From positions 9,191,501 through 9,255,500 of the forward strand of contig JALJCS010000024.1 of NCBI GenBank assembly GCA_023055355.1: a stretch of DNA of 64,000 nucleotides. The letters are read 5' to 3'. Of the stretch, positions 24,601-38,500 are shown one piece after another. A program made the translations under genes and the position numbers. The notes beneath the pieces are model-generated. The model worked only from the letters and a program-made list of their open reading frames with translations. It was not told where the DNA came from and ran no database searches. Each line of letters starts with the position of its first letter. Position 1 is the first letter of the stretch. Origin of the DNA: Agelaius tricolor (Eukaryota; Chordata; Aves; Passeriformes; Icteridae).

Positions 24601-25659
24601 CTTTTGAGGGCAGAAAAGCGTCCTCGAGGGCATGAAAGTGTGTTTTTGAGTGGGTGCCAGAACAGCTCATGGAAGATGCCATAGGGAGCCAGTACAATTT
24701 AAAAAAGCCCAAACCCACAGCTCCTCAAACACTGGGGGAGTAGGGAGTCACAGTAACGCTGCTGCAGGTGTAACACAGAAGGGACAGCAAGCAGGAGATG
24801 TAGCACGTGGCAGAACACCTCACATAGCACAGGGCCTGAATGAAAGATTCTCACTGTACTACTGGGCAAATACCCCTGGGCATTGTTAAAAGTGTGTCAT
24901 ATTTGCAGATACTGGCTGCTGGAATTTGCCAATGGCACCGAGTGTCTGTGCTGGCACAGCAGCTCAGCTTTCCATGGGCTCTGCACCAGCTGATTTTTTC
25001 AGCTCTGCTGAGAAAAAGGAAAGGAAGTCCTAGCAAAGACAAATATTTGACTTCATACATTCACAAAACCAGCACATATGAACCTGAAAACTTTCACCCA
25101 CAATCTGTTTCACATATCTGAATGAGAAACACTTTAAAAAAATATGCTCAACATCAGACTGCAATATTCATGATGATGACTTCACTGTGATTACCTTGAG
25201 CAAATCACCATCATAAAACAAAATTCTATTTTAAAATTCAAAGCACATATTTTACAGGAAATTGGAAAACTCCAAAGAATCACTTCTCCAAAATTTAAAA
25301 CAGTAGTTGGCATTAAAACTGAAAATAAACAAAAATATTAAGTGTAAGTTTTAACAAAATACAAGGATGTCTGTACAAATAAAAGCTTCTAAATTCTCAA
25401 GAAGTCATCATTACTCAAACAAAAACCAGGCAATGAAAGTATCATGCTTAAAATGTGACATGGAATTCGCAATGAAAACAGAAAAAAACCCAGAAAATAA
25501 AAAATACATATGAGAATAAAAGTGAGCATGTGGATGCATAAGGCTGAAGAAAGGAAAGGGAAAGAACGTAAAAATAATAATGGCAAGAAAGATACAGCAG
25601 ATCTGCAAGGAGTGAGTGGCAAAACTGCAAAGGATGATGTAAAGTACAAAAAGTACACA
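18631..25659. other. Unique non-coding sequence
   Basis: No gene is recognised. A T/TTTG-rich low-complexity tract lies at 18,966-19,049. Positions 24,165-24,196 contain a 16-bp imperfect duplication beginning CCCTGCTGGG. Positions 24,270-24,610 are GC-richer, with a plus-strand frame (24,416-24,607) that matches no known protein. A good pyrimidine tract and AG on the minus strand near 22,100 precede a short open frame, but no convincing 5' splice site follows. Confidence 0.55.
18966..19049. repeat. T-rich / (TTTG)n low-complexity tract
   Basis: The plus strand is an irregular run of TTTG, TTTT and TTTA words. It is a degenerate simple repeat that gives spurious Phe/Leu-rich open frames in the plus direction. 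Confidence 0.85.
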
Positions 25660-27200
25660 GAAATGCTCTACTTTTTCCCCTGTCCTCTATTCAGAATGAA
25701 GCAGGAGGATGCATTCACCTCATGCAAAGTTGTGGATGGAATAGGAAGTCTGCCATATGTGACAAAGAAGGATGTTAAGCAATATCTGCTAAAATTAAAC
25801 AATGTTCAAATCAGAAGCCTGGATAACACATACCCCTGAGTGCTAAAAGGGCATGCTGAGGAGCTTCCCTGAATTGCTAATATTATTTTTAAACAAACCT
25901 TTGAAAAATTGGGACCTTCCAAAGAAAAAGAACTGCCAAAGGAGACCTAATATTTAAACAAGGATAAAAGAGACGGGCCACAGACCTCTAGAACAGTTAT
26001 TTAGCATTCAGTAAAAGGAGTGATTAATTTGAAATTTCATCAACAAAGAATTAGAGGCTAAAAATCTAATTAATGTCAATCAGTTAGTTTAATGGAAGGC
26101 TGGTCTTGTAAAACAAACCTATTTTCTTTTCATGAAGAGATAACAGGTCTGCTTGACAAAGGCAATTTTATGCTATAGTGCACTTGATTTCTCCATGGCA
26201 TTTGACTTAGTACCACATGACAACTCAATTAAAAAATGATGACGTGGAATTAACAGAGTGTACTTCAGTTGGATTTAACTGTGGTATAATCATGGGTCTC
26301 AAAATGTTCTTGATACCAACAACTCCTCCTCTAGTGGAACGACAAGGAATTCATTCTTCATCTGAAGTTATTTTTATAAAAAAATATAAAATGTCCTGTG
26401 GTCACCACGGTAGGTGAGACAGTTACTCAGAGTTAGGAAAGAAAATGAGGTGCCTGAGAAACAAACTGAGCTCCTGCCTACATGGAGAACCTAACAAAAT
26501 TCATTTTAATAGAACCAAATGCAGGACAACACAAGGGGAATTCAGAATGGAGTTTTTATGTGCTGAATGGGAAGTCCAGAATTGTACTTGACTTGCCTAC
26601 TTAAGGAATTCAGATATTTGTCAAAGTTTTTAAATTAAAAGTCTATGCTTCTTACAGAATTACAGAAAAAAAAATAGACCTCTCCAGAGTTGTATGGCTG
26701 AAGGTTATCAGTTGGTCACTGCCATGAGAACCACCCACTTTGGGAACTTGGAGAACAGTTTCAGTTGAAGTGAGACTTAAAAAAAATAAGCCAAAGGAAA
26801 AAGAAGAATGAGAACTTCAGGAAAACCTCTTGAAATGCTTTCTTAGTAAAAAGCACCTATTACATTTTTGAGGGGAAAAAATAACTATATAAAGCTTAGA
26901 CAAACAAAGAAATCATCCCCATTTTATATTATTTGTGAGCCCTCTGACAGAATACCAGCATAACATCCACAATTTAAGAAACATGTGGAAATACTGGAAA
27001 ACATTAAAAGGAGGACCACAAAAATTACTCCAGTCTAGAAAACATGATTTATGATCTGGGACTTAAGAAGTGCAACATAGTCAGATCATCAAAGAGAAGG
27101 TTATGAGCTGACTTCATCACCACATAGGTATTTTCACACATAACTGATAACAGGATGGAAATAGTTAATCATGCAGGCAATGGCATAACTAACTTCCAGT
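25660..27200 (+). mobile_element. Ancient CR1-like LINE, degenerate ORF2 reverse transcriptase
   Basis: This is a plus-strand relic, much older than the 17.2-kb copy. From 25,771 the frame reads DVKQYLLKLN and then RSLDNTYP, which corresponds to the CR1 block that precedes the RT fingers (family pattern: ...L..L...KS.GPD..HP). It continues in shifted frames as CTGAGTGCTAAAAGGGCATG (family: HPxVLKxxAxEL). RT motif A appears at 26,198-26,221 as AFDLVPHD, with the catalytic Asp kept. The segment around 27,000 (GAAATACTGGAAAACATTAA then AAAAGGAGGACCACAAAAAT) fits the conserved CR1 region downstream of the RT. Stops and frameshifts are frequent, so it is not functional. Endonuclease and 3' terminal repeats are not visible, and both borders are approximate. 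A remote L2-like origin cannot be excluded. Confidence 0.75.
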
Positions 27201-30200
27201 CACTGGATCTCATTAGCAAGTTAAACCTTGAAAAAACCTTTTGATTACTTTCACAGCCAGGAAAATCAAATTGAAATATTTTACCAGGGGATTCTGCATT
27301 GCTTGAAGTCTTTCAAAGAAAATTATGCCATCCTTCTAGAATATATTTCTCTTCCTTTTTTTCCCTGCAAAAATTCTCTGCAGTAAGCACGCTTTGGACT
27401 GAACGGGAAAGATCATGCTTTGACTTGCAGAGGCAGAAAGACTATAAAAGTAAGACTCCAAACCCTTGGCCTGCTCATTTCTCTTCATTCACAGGTTCTT
27501 ACCTTCACTCACAGTTTCCTTTCTCTGCAAAGAATCAGATTTAATTCTCTTCTCCATTAGGAAGATGATTTTGCTTAAATACCATGTTCTAGGACTTCCA
27601 AAATCACTCGCTGAGGTCAGAAGCAACACCTTCTCCCTTTCAAGCAGCTAACTAGACTTACTCCAAAGGCAGAAGCGAAAGGACTCTATTTAGCTTATCC
27701 TACTTTATTAGATATTAAACACATTTAAAACTTGAAACTAGGAAAATGGTGCTATGAACTTTCTTTTCTGATGAACTCATGTAATCATACCTAATAAATT
27801 CCCTGTCATTCCAAGAATATCACATAGTGGGAGGTTTTCTCATCTCTCCTGTTCTCTGGAATAGTCTCCAGAAGACAAAAGAGCTTTAATCTGAATAAAG
27901 GGGTATTTGAATTAAAGAAAAAAAAAAATCTATTATTTTCTCTGAAGAAAATAAGAACTAAATTCTCTAGTGGTTTCTTTGGGCCTGAAACCTGTGAAGT
28001 GAAGCTTGTATCTTCCACAGTTTTCATAGTGATTGTCAGCATGCCAAGATATAACGTGAAAATAGGTCACAAGTAGCCCTGGTTGAGATTGTAATTGCAC
28101 TAAGATTATGACAATTAGAAACCAAGAATAAATCTCCAGAAAGATAGGATTGCAGCCTGCATTTTGCATGGGATTTGAGAAACACAGTGTATGTCTGTCA
28201 GTGAAAGAAGCTCAGTTCCCAGCCCAGGGAGTCACATTCCCAGAGACACACTTGACCCTGAAGCCTCATGTTTCCTAAATGAACAAAACATGTCACCAAG
28301 ATGCTCTGTAGATGCCTAGGAAAAGCTCCTAGAAAAATCTTTAAGAGCACCACACATGAATCTTATAGCAGAGCTAAAACCAGGATTTATGCCTCAACCA
28401 GATTGTGCATCTATTCTGTGTTCCAGAATACATGGCACAAAGACTGCAGTTAATTCTTACCTGACTAATCTTCACTATTCAGGGCTAGACACAATCCTGT
28501 GATACACCCAAAAAAAAACCCCTCAGTGAAAACTCCAAGCAAAAAACCACAAAATCTTAGTCATCACATGCAAAGTAATCTTTCAAAAGAAGCAACAAAG
28601 AAAATTTGTGCCTTATTTCTAAGGCTAATAAACCACCATCATGAGCAAGAGTCACAGATACAACATGTAGCTAATTATTTGGTGGCTTCCAGAACCATCT
28701 GCTTACTCAACAGGATGTGAATGCTCTGAATTACAGGGAGATATTCTTCATTGCATTTGCACTAAAAAAATTACACAGCATCTGTTATTGATGGTCTTCA
28801 TTATGACTGGATGACCACAACTCTTAGTCACAGTCTGTCATTTGTCCACAGTGTCATATCATCCATCTGGCATCTTCTAATATTTTCACCATGCCACCAA
28901 GGTGTGCATAACACAGTCTGACTATGAAGTAAGCCCAGTGTTTCAAACACCAAAAGGTTTCCATGAAAGGAGGTAGCCTATTGCTAAGTACTTACTCCTG
29001 AAAAGCAGCTCACCTAAACTTGTGAGCCCTTTAAAAAAAAAAGCCACCACAAGGCATCAAGACCCCCAAGAGCCTACTACAGCCTCCCTGGGATTTGAGG
29101 CTCTGCTCCATGTGTCCCTGGGGAGCACTCTGTAGCAAGGAAAACACTCCCAGCTCCTCAACTTCCTGAAATCACTCATCTAGAATTTAAGTGTAGTGTG
29201 CACATGGCTTCCTTCATTTACACCAGAATATGCCTTTCCTTTCCTCAAGTAAATAATTTTCTAGGTTCAGAAACACACCAGAATGTTTTGATCTTTATCA
29301 TTGTTAGAAAACACAGCCCAGCTGCCACAGCCATTCTTCTCTCTCCAAGTGTTTGAATACACCTCACACACAGTTTCTTTCAGTCAACAAATGTTTGTCA
29401 GAAAGAGACACCTGACTTCCTTATCTGTTTTGTCCCCAAAAAACATAAGGTTTCTCGTAAAACTCACTAGGCCTTGATCTAGTCCTGTTTTAGGGAGGAA
29501 AAAAAAGAAAAAAAACCCAAACAAACAGGTGGGGAAAGGCAGAGAAGGAGCATCTACTCAGGCAGCAAAACCTTCCAAAAGCAAATAAAGTCATCTGTGT
29601 TGTTACTGTAAAGTGTCTATAGTGCTGCCAGCTAATTGTTGGTGCAAGAAAGAAACAGTTCTGATATTTAAAATAATCTAAGAGAATGTATATTCCCAAG
29701 ATCAAATCTCATGCAACACCATCTGGATTTGGGTCTAGACAACATCCCTGACATTTTACAGTACTTATCAGCACCCCAGTTAAGTGTTGCTGACAGGGGC
29801 TGTGGAAAGTGAACTGGGCAGGTGAGTTAGGCTGGAAACTTCAGGCTCCTGGGAGGAGCCTCTGTTTAGGACCTCTATTTCAGGCAGGTTCTGTGTCCAT
29901 CTCCAGATCATTGTGCCATTGTTTGCAGTGGCTTTAATATCTCTCCTGCCACAAGCTGACAGCCTTCACTAAGGTAGAAGGAAAAGCAAAGCAAGCCACC
30001 AATTCACACCAATACTTTGCTAAATAAATAAATAAACAGAACTTGTTGCACATACCATGTATCCTTATACTTAGCAGCAACACATAGTGAGAATTCGCAG
30101 GTCCCATACATTGCAGATTCTTTAAGTCCTATTTAACATGAAGGAAAATAAGAAAACAAACCAACAAAAACCCCTCAGAATACCCAGATGTTTCTGAAAA

Positions 30201-31954
30201 GGCCAGCATTGTTTCTCATTTCACTGCATATATTATACCACCATCTAGAAGTTTTACAACACATTTTGTATTAGCTTTTCAGGTCAGCAGTTTTTCAAGC
30301 TTTGTGGGCTCAGAGCGTTTAGCACCTCTGCAATTTTTCCAGTTTGGCTTTCTCCAAAGATGGGCCACCATCCAAAAACCCAACTTCTACCTCATGGCTG
30401 CTCTCCCATCCTGCATTGCCAGCCCTCATTTCTGATTGTGTCCCAAGGCAGGCCAAGTGAGCGGAAGAAAAAAGAAAAGTCAAGGTTTGTGTTAAATATT
30501 CAAAAGTCATTCTGTGGTTTCCTTTAAGTTTAATTTAATTTTGCAATTTTCCTAAAGGAAGTTCATTTCAGACTTTTCTTTCAGAACAGGTAATTCTCTC
30601 CAACTCCTGAGAGAACAAAAGGACTGAGTCTCAGGGATGAATTCAGAGCACACCAGAATCACTATACTAAAGGTGAGCTCTTGCAACACAAGTTTGCCAC
30701 CAGTTCCATCACAATGCTCTGTCTGGACTATTCCAGATGTATTCTGGATGTACTAATTCCCATGGGGTATGACTGTAGGTGTCCAATTCCCTGACTGGCA
30801 CTAGGTTCAGTTGTCACACCTGCAGAGCAGGTCCCAGGAGGAGGGAGTTCCCAATAAAATCATCCTGCTCTTCCAAACAGCACTGACCTTTCCATCTTCA
30901 GCTCCTACAGGAGACATGAAAGATGCCCAGCCTTCTCCATAACCAGCTGTGTATTTTTTGCCAGTGACATTACATAAAATAGACAATAGAGCCCTTCTGG
31001 CTTTACCATGTGCCCAACCCATGCCTTCAAGGGCCATTCTGTCAGGGCAGGGAGGAACAAATGCATGGGCAATCTCTAATGATTAGTGAAATCTACTTGT
31101 CCATTTCCTACTATTAGGAGATCAAACAGAAACCTCAGCCTGGATGCATTACAGTCTCATTAAGCCTTAAAGCCAGAATGGAATAAACCATTGCACACAA
31201 ATTCATTTACTCTTGAAATTCAAGCCAGTCAGTCAGGACAGGAAGGACAAGAAAATAACAGCCTTTTGTAGTGAGTAAATTACAGACAAATGGGTTTACA
31301 GGGCAGATGATCTCAGTTTTTAAATCTAGACTCAACTAAAACAACTCCACTAGAAAAAGAGGTTTCATATTTTCCTTTAATGCATGGAGCATACATTTGC
31401 TGATGTACAAAAGGAAACTAAAATTTGCTATTATAAGGTTGGAATAAATAAGGCCATGGTCTCCCCAAGCCCTCCCCTGCCTACAAACGAAGTAAACAGA
31501 AAGATGGCATTTAGGAAAGAACACAAACTGAGCAAGTAATTGCATTTAATAATTGCATAGATCAGTAGGAAACTGCACAAGAGAACAGGATTTAGAAGGA
31601 TATCTTGAATAGCCTACTCCCATTTGGATTTTGTTAAGCAGACTGTATAAAATCTAATATTAAATGTATAAGTATAAGAATGTTTAGACAGTTTTGCAAG
31701 CTTGGACCAGTCTCAGAAGGAGAACTGCTCACCAGCCATGACAAACATAAAAATAGAGCTAATATTTCTACAACAAGCATTGGTTTTGAAATAAAAAGAG
31801 CCAAAAGATGCAAACTATTAGAAAGTGCTGCTAGTGAATGACTGCTATTTCATTCCACTTCTTCCCATTCAGCATTGGAAAGTAAGAATATTCAGGTACC
31901 ACTGCATAAGATCAGTAACAAACAATGAGAAGTTATGATCTCTTCTGAGGCATC

Positions 31955-32165
31955 ATTCTTAATTAATAACATACATTGTATTAATACATGATGTTCTAAT
32001 ACATAATTAAGTACAAATATGTTATTTTATCTTTAAATAAATAATTAATTTTAAACCATTTGTTCTATGAATAGAAAGAGAACTTACATATGATATATGT
32101 ATATAAATTATGTTTTGAAGTAATATTAGCTGGTAAAGAATATATTTTAAAATTGGCATATGCTG
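31955..32165. other. Very AT-rich patch
   Basis: About 210 bp made almost entirely of A and T, with repeated TAATTAA, AATACAT and ATATAT words and a small inverted repeat (ACATAT-GAT-ATATGT near 32,087). It contains no transposon signature. Possible roles include a matrix-attachment-type or TAAT-site-rich element, but composition alone cannot show this. Confidence 0.5.
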
Positions 32166-35100
32166 TTTTAACTTGACCTTTTTTTTAACATTTGCAACAA
32201 TTCACCTTTATAAACATGGCCTTAAACTTATACTGTAAATAGGAACACAGTCAAAAATACTGGGATTTGTAATTTTTCTGGGTTCTGCATTTGGGACTAC
32301 AGGTAGTATTTGCATGCAATTCAACAGCTGTCACAGGGAATTGTTCTGTACTGAACCTGGAACATCAGACTTGCCAGGTGAATGAAGGAAAACAAGATCC
32401 TGCCCCAGATCTGCTTGACCGAAACTACCCATGTGATCCTTACAGTTCTCAGCATTAATTCAACAACTTCTTCTCAATCTAGGGATTTTTTGCATGTTTT
32501 AAAACATATGTATTTGTGAATTCATACTTGTATTCTAAAATTTCAGCTTTAGCTCAGCACTCAGTAATTTCAGATGTTACACAGCTTCAGTTACCTTCTT
32601 TGGCTTAGTAGAGATGCTGCTTTTCCATATTTAAAGTGTTTTGAGAAAAGACAATTTAAACTCACTGCAGGATTTGCTTTGCTCCTAAGTGCTCTATATC
32701 GATTGCCCTAAAATCCCTCCTGTTCTTGTTTTATTGTTTGCTTTATTTCCTTCTGATGCTACACAGGGAACTTGAATCATTTTTCCATCAGCTTCTATAG
32801 TGTGAACCAAAACCAGCTCGAGGGGAGCTCCACTTGCCCATTCTGAGCATGAAGAGCTCTGACACCCTGGGTGGTGGAAGGGACCCTGGACCCTGCATTC
32901 CCACAGAAGCGCTCGGTGCCACCATCCATGGGAGCCCTCGTGGCTGAGAACTTGCAAGTGCTGTGTCCATGTGTGTGACAGTCAGCAGGGAGGGTGGCAG
33001 CAGCTGGAGCTGTGGCTGGACTGCAGGTGTGCTACAGCCCTGCTGCAAAAGAGCCCATTGGCACAGGAAATACCCACCCCAGGACCCAGCACACCCTGAC
33101 AGCCCCAGCTGCAGGGCATTAGAGAGAAGGGGACCCTGTTCTAGGAACGGGCAAGATACAGCTCTAGCCATGGGAATTGTCCTTTTTTTCATACTGTGAA
33201 ATCTTATAACAAATCTGAGTATCATCCTGAGACTTCAGATAATTATTTTTCCTTTAAGTGGCCTTTCTTTTCAGACAGGTAATCACAAAAAAAAATCCTG
33301 GCTCTCTTTTTTTCCTTTATTTAAATCAATGCAAAAGAAAATTTCTGTTAATTCCTAAAGTAGGAAAAAAACCCCTTAAAAATACCAGTCCTAAAGTCAA
33401 AAAATGCCAGAAGATAAGTAAAAATAATTCAAAGTTCAGTAACTGAAACCTGTTTCTGAATTCTGGATGTACAGAATTGACATTGCCTAAAGTCCCCTAT
33501 GACCCCAAGTATTTACTTCTACATCTTCTATTCTCATATGCAAATATAATTAATTTTAAAAATATATACTTCAGGACTAAGTCAGAAGACTTCTAATGCC
33601 ACTTGAATTATTATTCCCCACTCTTGAAATGTGATTCTTAATCTAATTCTCATGTTGACTCTAACAACTGGTCTTTCTAAATAGTCCAGACTTCCATTAG
33701 CAAAAGTTATGAGAATGCTGTATTGCATATGATAAAGTAATTTTATATATTTATGATGTTGAAGTTACATGAATAAAAGTGGAATCTGAGATTTTATTGA
33801 TAACTAATACAGTATGCAGTGCTCTGCTTCCAAGAAAATTTGCATTATGACCTGACATTTCTTGGTGTATACATGCAATTCTGGTAAATCATAAGGGAAT
33901 TGGAAGCACTCACCAAAATTTGCTATTTAATGAGCATGGAACACAGGTTCCCACTGATGATTAATATCCAAATTTTCATCACATCTAAGTGCCTAATTAA
34001 ATTCACTGATTTGTTCTGATCCTCTAGAGAGAGGAGATCCAAAAACAAAGTCTGAATCTAGATTTGCTCCATTTGCTTCCTCAAATCCCATCTCTGGGAA
34101 TTACCAAGGAAAGCACAAATAGACTTCAAGCAACTAGAAAAGCCTCTCTAAAGGAAGAACTGCTTGTATTAATTCACATGCTCCCACTGTAAATTTATCA
34201 ATCAACACATATATTTAGCTAACCAAGATATGCATGCAATTTTTATTATAAAACATAATAGTCAAGTGAAAAATAAACGAACCAGATAGTGGAATTCTGG
34301 ATTCTGTGTGTCAAAACACGCATTAGAAGTTCTTTAACAGAATGAAAGGAAAGGGAAGGATATTGCAAATGTGGACTTGAAATGAAAAGGCTTCAAAGAA
34401 TCACACATGGACACACACAAATAAATTGTGCAGGCCCTGCACATGACTTCTTTGGTTTTAGAGGCAGTTTAACTAATAGCAAGAGATTTTATATTTTCCA
34501 GGGAGGCTTTAAAAGTAATCATTGTCTGTGTGTTCTTTGTCCATAACTCTTTTGTGGCAGCTAGCAGAATTTAATTTTCTTCCCTTATTTCAGTAATAAA
34601 TTTCTTTTAACTTTCTTTTGCCCCAACACAAAAGCAGTATTCAAGTTAAAGAAACAGAAGACTTAACCAAGGCAAAACCCCAGAGTTTTAGAGGTTGTCA
34701 AATCTGACAATAGTGGAGTACTTCTCTGGATTCTAGCTCATGGTCTGAACATGCTTCAGTTCTTAAACACCACATTTTTAAGGCCATGGTATCAGGTGGC
34801 TGACTTTTAGGAATAAGAAAGGATGCTCACAAATTGCATCTGGATCCCAGGTTAATTCTTCATCTTGGATAGATCACTACTCAGGAAGAACAAGCACTAC
34901 AGGAACTTCTGTGAAACACATGTTCAAACAAAAACTTCATTGGCTTCATAGTTCCTTAATTAAGTTTTAAATTGTTCATACATAAACACCAATGTGTATT
35001 TATATTTCTGTGATACCTTTTCTCAATGATGAACTAAACAGGCTATTCACTTCTTACTGTAACAACTTTTTATGGAATAAGAATTTTACACTTCATTCTA

Positions 35101-35525
35101 TAAAGCACATAAAACCAGAATATACCAAGTTCTGAATGCACAGCAAGTTAATGTATGGAGCATAAAAGTTTAACTTCCTAAAGCAAAGCATTTTTCTTTC
35201 CATTCAGTACTGTATTACCAAGGGTAGGAAATATTTCATTCATGCTTACAACTTGTACCCTGAGTTCCTGGGTCACTTCTGACTGGCAGTGCCAGATACC
35301 CAGGTTACTGCATGGCCTGTGGCAAGAGATACTCTTGGAAAAAATATTATGGAAAGAAAGAGGCAGAAATAATCTCCTCTGTTGTGGCAGGAAAGAGGAA
35401 ACCGATGATTCCCTGGGGTTTCTTTCAGTGTGAGAACATTCTGCAGCTTTAAAACATTTACTTGAGAAATCAGTATTACTCTGCAGATTAGACTCACATG
35501 AAAGTTAGTAAATGGCAATATGCCA

Positions 35526-35545
35526 GAGCACTCAGCTGAGTGCTC
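35526..35545. repeat. 20-bp perfect palindrome centred on CAGCTG
   Basis: The sequence GAGCACTCAG is followed directly by its exact reverse complement CTGAGTGCTC, with no spacer. The centre is an E-box word (CAGCTG, 35,533-35,538). A perfect palindrome of this length is expected by chance well under once in 64 kb. Confidence 0.95.
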
Positions 35546-38500
35546 CTGTCAGTGAGGGGATCCCTCCAATACTCAGGAAAAATCTTGAACCATAAGAATC
35601 TGAAGACTAACAGCTGGACCCCGCAGTCTGGGATCTCAGTTTTCTGTGCTTTAACTTCTGAGCCCTAGCCCCTAATTGCAGTAAGTACAAAACCACAAAC
35701 AACCCCCCTTACACCTTGCCCAGAATAACCCTAAGAAAACAGAAATTGAAGTAAAACTCATCAAAGCTGATGGAGACAGACACATCTTCAAAGGCTTATA
35801 AGATTGGCTTATTTTAGTTGGTGGGCAAATGCTGGAAGAGCAGCTGGGCCTATTAATACCTGTGTGTCTCACCTGTGTGCAAAAGCCCACAACTAACAAT
35901 GAGAAAATACCAAATTATTATTCCTGGATGTGTTTATTTTCACCCAGGTATTCCTAAGTCACACCCATCACTTTTCAACAAGGTAGAGATATTAAACCAT
36001 CTAATTGGGCATCAGTGCAACACATGTCTTCTTGCAGGCTGTGGGTAACATTAAATACTCCAGCAAGATCCAGGAATGCAATATGAAAGGTTTGAAAAAG
36101 TTAGATTCACAAAAGCTACTGACACAATTAGCACTAATTGTCAATCACACACTAGGTGGTAGTGATTCAACAGGCAACAGCCATGGAGGCTGCACTCTCC
36201 CTCTGCTAAAGATGGACCTTCCACAGCATGGAGCTGAGAAACAGCTCTTACCATCACTGAACTGAACCTGTTCTGAAGAGAAAAGGTGGCCCTTACTTCC
36301 CAACATTATGATTCATATTTCAAAAGCACAAGGTTTTTCTTAAATATTTATCCTTTAGATGCCATAAGATATTTCAGAAACACAGTAAGATGGAGTTCCT
36401 AGCTACAATCTATCTTCAAAATAATAGTAAGGTATATATGTGTATGAAATTAATTAATTCTGGAGTGCCCCATGAAAGCACAAGTCTGATTTGCCCTTCC
36501 ACATTATTTCCCTCATCACTTCATATATGCACTTATATGGCCAAACTAAAACCAGACTGTCTTCACCTAACATGTTGATGAAATTTTGCCATTGTCCAAA
36601 AAAAAGACCTCTCCCAAAATCCAGTTATATTCAAAGTCAAATGTTTGGAGCCAGGTTCTGAAATTCTTGTTAAGGGCACTCAGGTGGTTTAGGTTAAGCA
36701 ACTAAGGTGGAAGGATGCAAACATCCAATGGTTCTTACTTATATGAGTCACCTGAGTGGTTTGATCCCTCTCATATGCACTTCATAAGGGTTACCTTTAT
36801 TACAAGAAGAAACAGTACCAAAAGTAATTGTTAAAACATATGCATATGTATAAGGTAAATACCCAGCCCCAGAGATGCAATAATCCCTCACCTCAGTTTG
36901 CACAGCTGCTGATGGTGAAATTGCCCAATGCAAAGATCACAGGAGGCTGCACCACAACCTCCCATAGTCATTTCCAGCCAACACACCTGGGATTGTATGA
37001 TCCTGCTTCTGCAGCTCTCTTACCCCTTCCTGGGAGCTTTAAACTGTGGGTAATTAAGCCTCAGAGGCTAGACCACAAACGAACAAATAAATCTGTTTCT
37101 ACTGCCTCCAAAGGGAATTCAGATTCATCTGATGTAAAACTTCTGTGCAATGCCATCTCCCCTTACAGCACCTACATTGGCCAGGGAGACACTTTTAGCT
37201 CAGCTTCATCCTGGCCCCTGCTACCTCCACTGTGCTCCTTGGCACATGGAAGAGAAGTCTCTCTCTCATCTGGTAGAAGGTCCATGTCCCCAAGATTTGC
37301 AGGCTAAAAATGTAACCCTGACAGTTTCAAACATGCTTCTTCAAGGACACAATTCTTTCCAAGGAAAGGCTGCAATAAGAAGAGAAATTTGAGAATTGTA
37401 CGAGCAGTTCTGGTATTGAACAGAGAAAGAAACTCAGGAATTTCCCTCCTCTATATACACCAGTTCTGCAACTTAGCCAGGTAACAGACTTATCCTCTGG
37501 TAAATTCTCATTTTCAGAGCTCAGGCTTCATTCTAATCTCCATTTCCAAAGGTGAGAATCCTACCTCTGGCCTGCTTATCCAAGGTGACATCAGATTCCA
37601 TGAAAGTGGGCAATTCCTGCTGCAATCCTGATTTGGACTAGATCTTCCCCTTCAGAATGGTTTACAAAAAGTACTTGGTATATTGCACATGAAATACAGT
37701 GAATCTCTTTTTGACCACCAAAGCTCTATATATAAACTTGAAACAAATCCAAGACAAAGGAAAAAAAATCTCCAATGTTATCACCCCTGTAGGAAGGGCC
37801 TAGAGAGAGATAGGTCATTTGTTCAAATAATCTCATCTTGAAGAATGGCTTAAGAGTTCAAAAGCCTGAGGGGTATTGCAAGAATGAATTTTACTTTTCA
37901 GGGAAGACATCAAACCCAGGCATTTCTGTGGCAGACATACCAGCATATCCTTTCAGATCCCTCTGAGTATATTTTCCGCTTTTTGGATTTGAAATCTTGA
38001 AGCAATACAACAAGCTCTCATTTTTTAATTAAGTTTCTCGTAGGCAAGACTGAAGAAGGAATATCAGTCAGTGTCTCTAAAGTGGGAGCTAGCACAAAAC
38101 CCCACTAATAGGCCTATTGACCTAACATTCACAGACTTTACCATTCCTAAAATATTTTCCACCAGTCCAGGCAGCAACAAATAACAGGTTTTGATGTTCT
38201 TAGTCATGGTACATTATCAGGGAATATACAATCAACTTCTCTTTGAAAAGGTTGACTGCTACTGCTCTTCTAAGTTCATTTATGCATTATATTCTCCTGC
38301 CTGCAGTGCCAGAGTATGTACTGCATATTCTAATTGGACAAAATGGAAATGTTGCACAGCTGCTGATGGTTATTCAAACTCTATTTGGGCTGGTTTGTTT
38401 TTCTGGGTTTTTTTTTTTTAAGATAGAAATAGTCTCTTAATTGAAGGTGTGTTTGCTGAGAGAAAATAATTGTTATGAAGGCAAAACTGTCTCGTCTCAA

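Noticed and set aside
32788..33225. 145-codon minus-strand frame in a GC-rich islet
   Set aside because: Frames on both strands are open because stop codons are rare at this composition. There is no recognisable domain.
36005..36265. Plus-strand frame after a CTTCTTGCAG acceptor-like word
   Set aside because: There is no adequate 5' splice site or polyadenylation context, and the peptide is unrecognised.
36677..36758. 10-bp inverted repeat (CACTCAGGTG / CACCTGAGTG) with a 62-bp spacer
   Set aside because: Several such pairs are expected by chance in a 64-kb window.
36828..37307. 159-codon plus-strand open frame
   Set aside because: The peptide resembles no family, is Ser/Pro/Thr-rich, and has no promoter, splice or conservation evidence. 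The length is possible by chance in a GC-richer patch.
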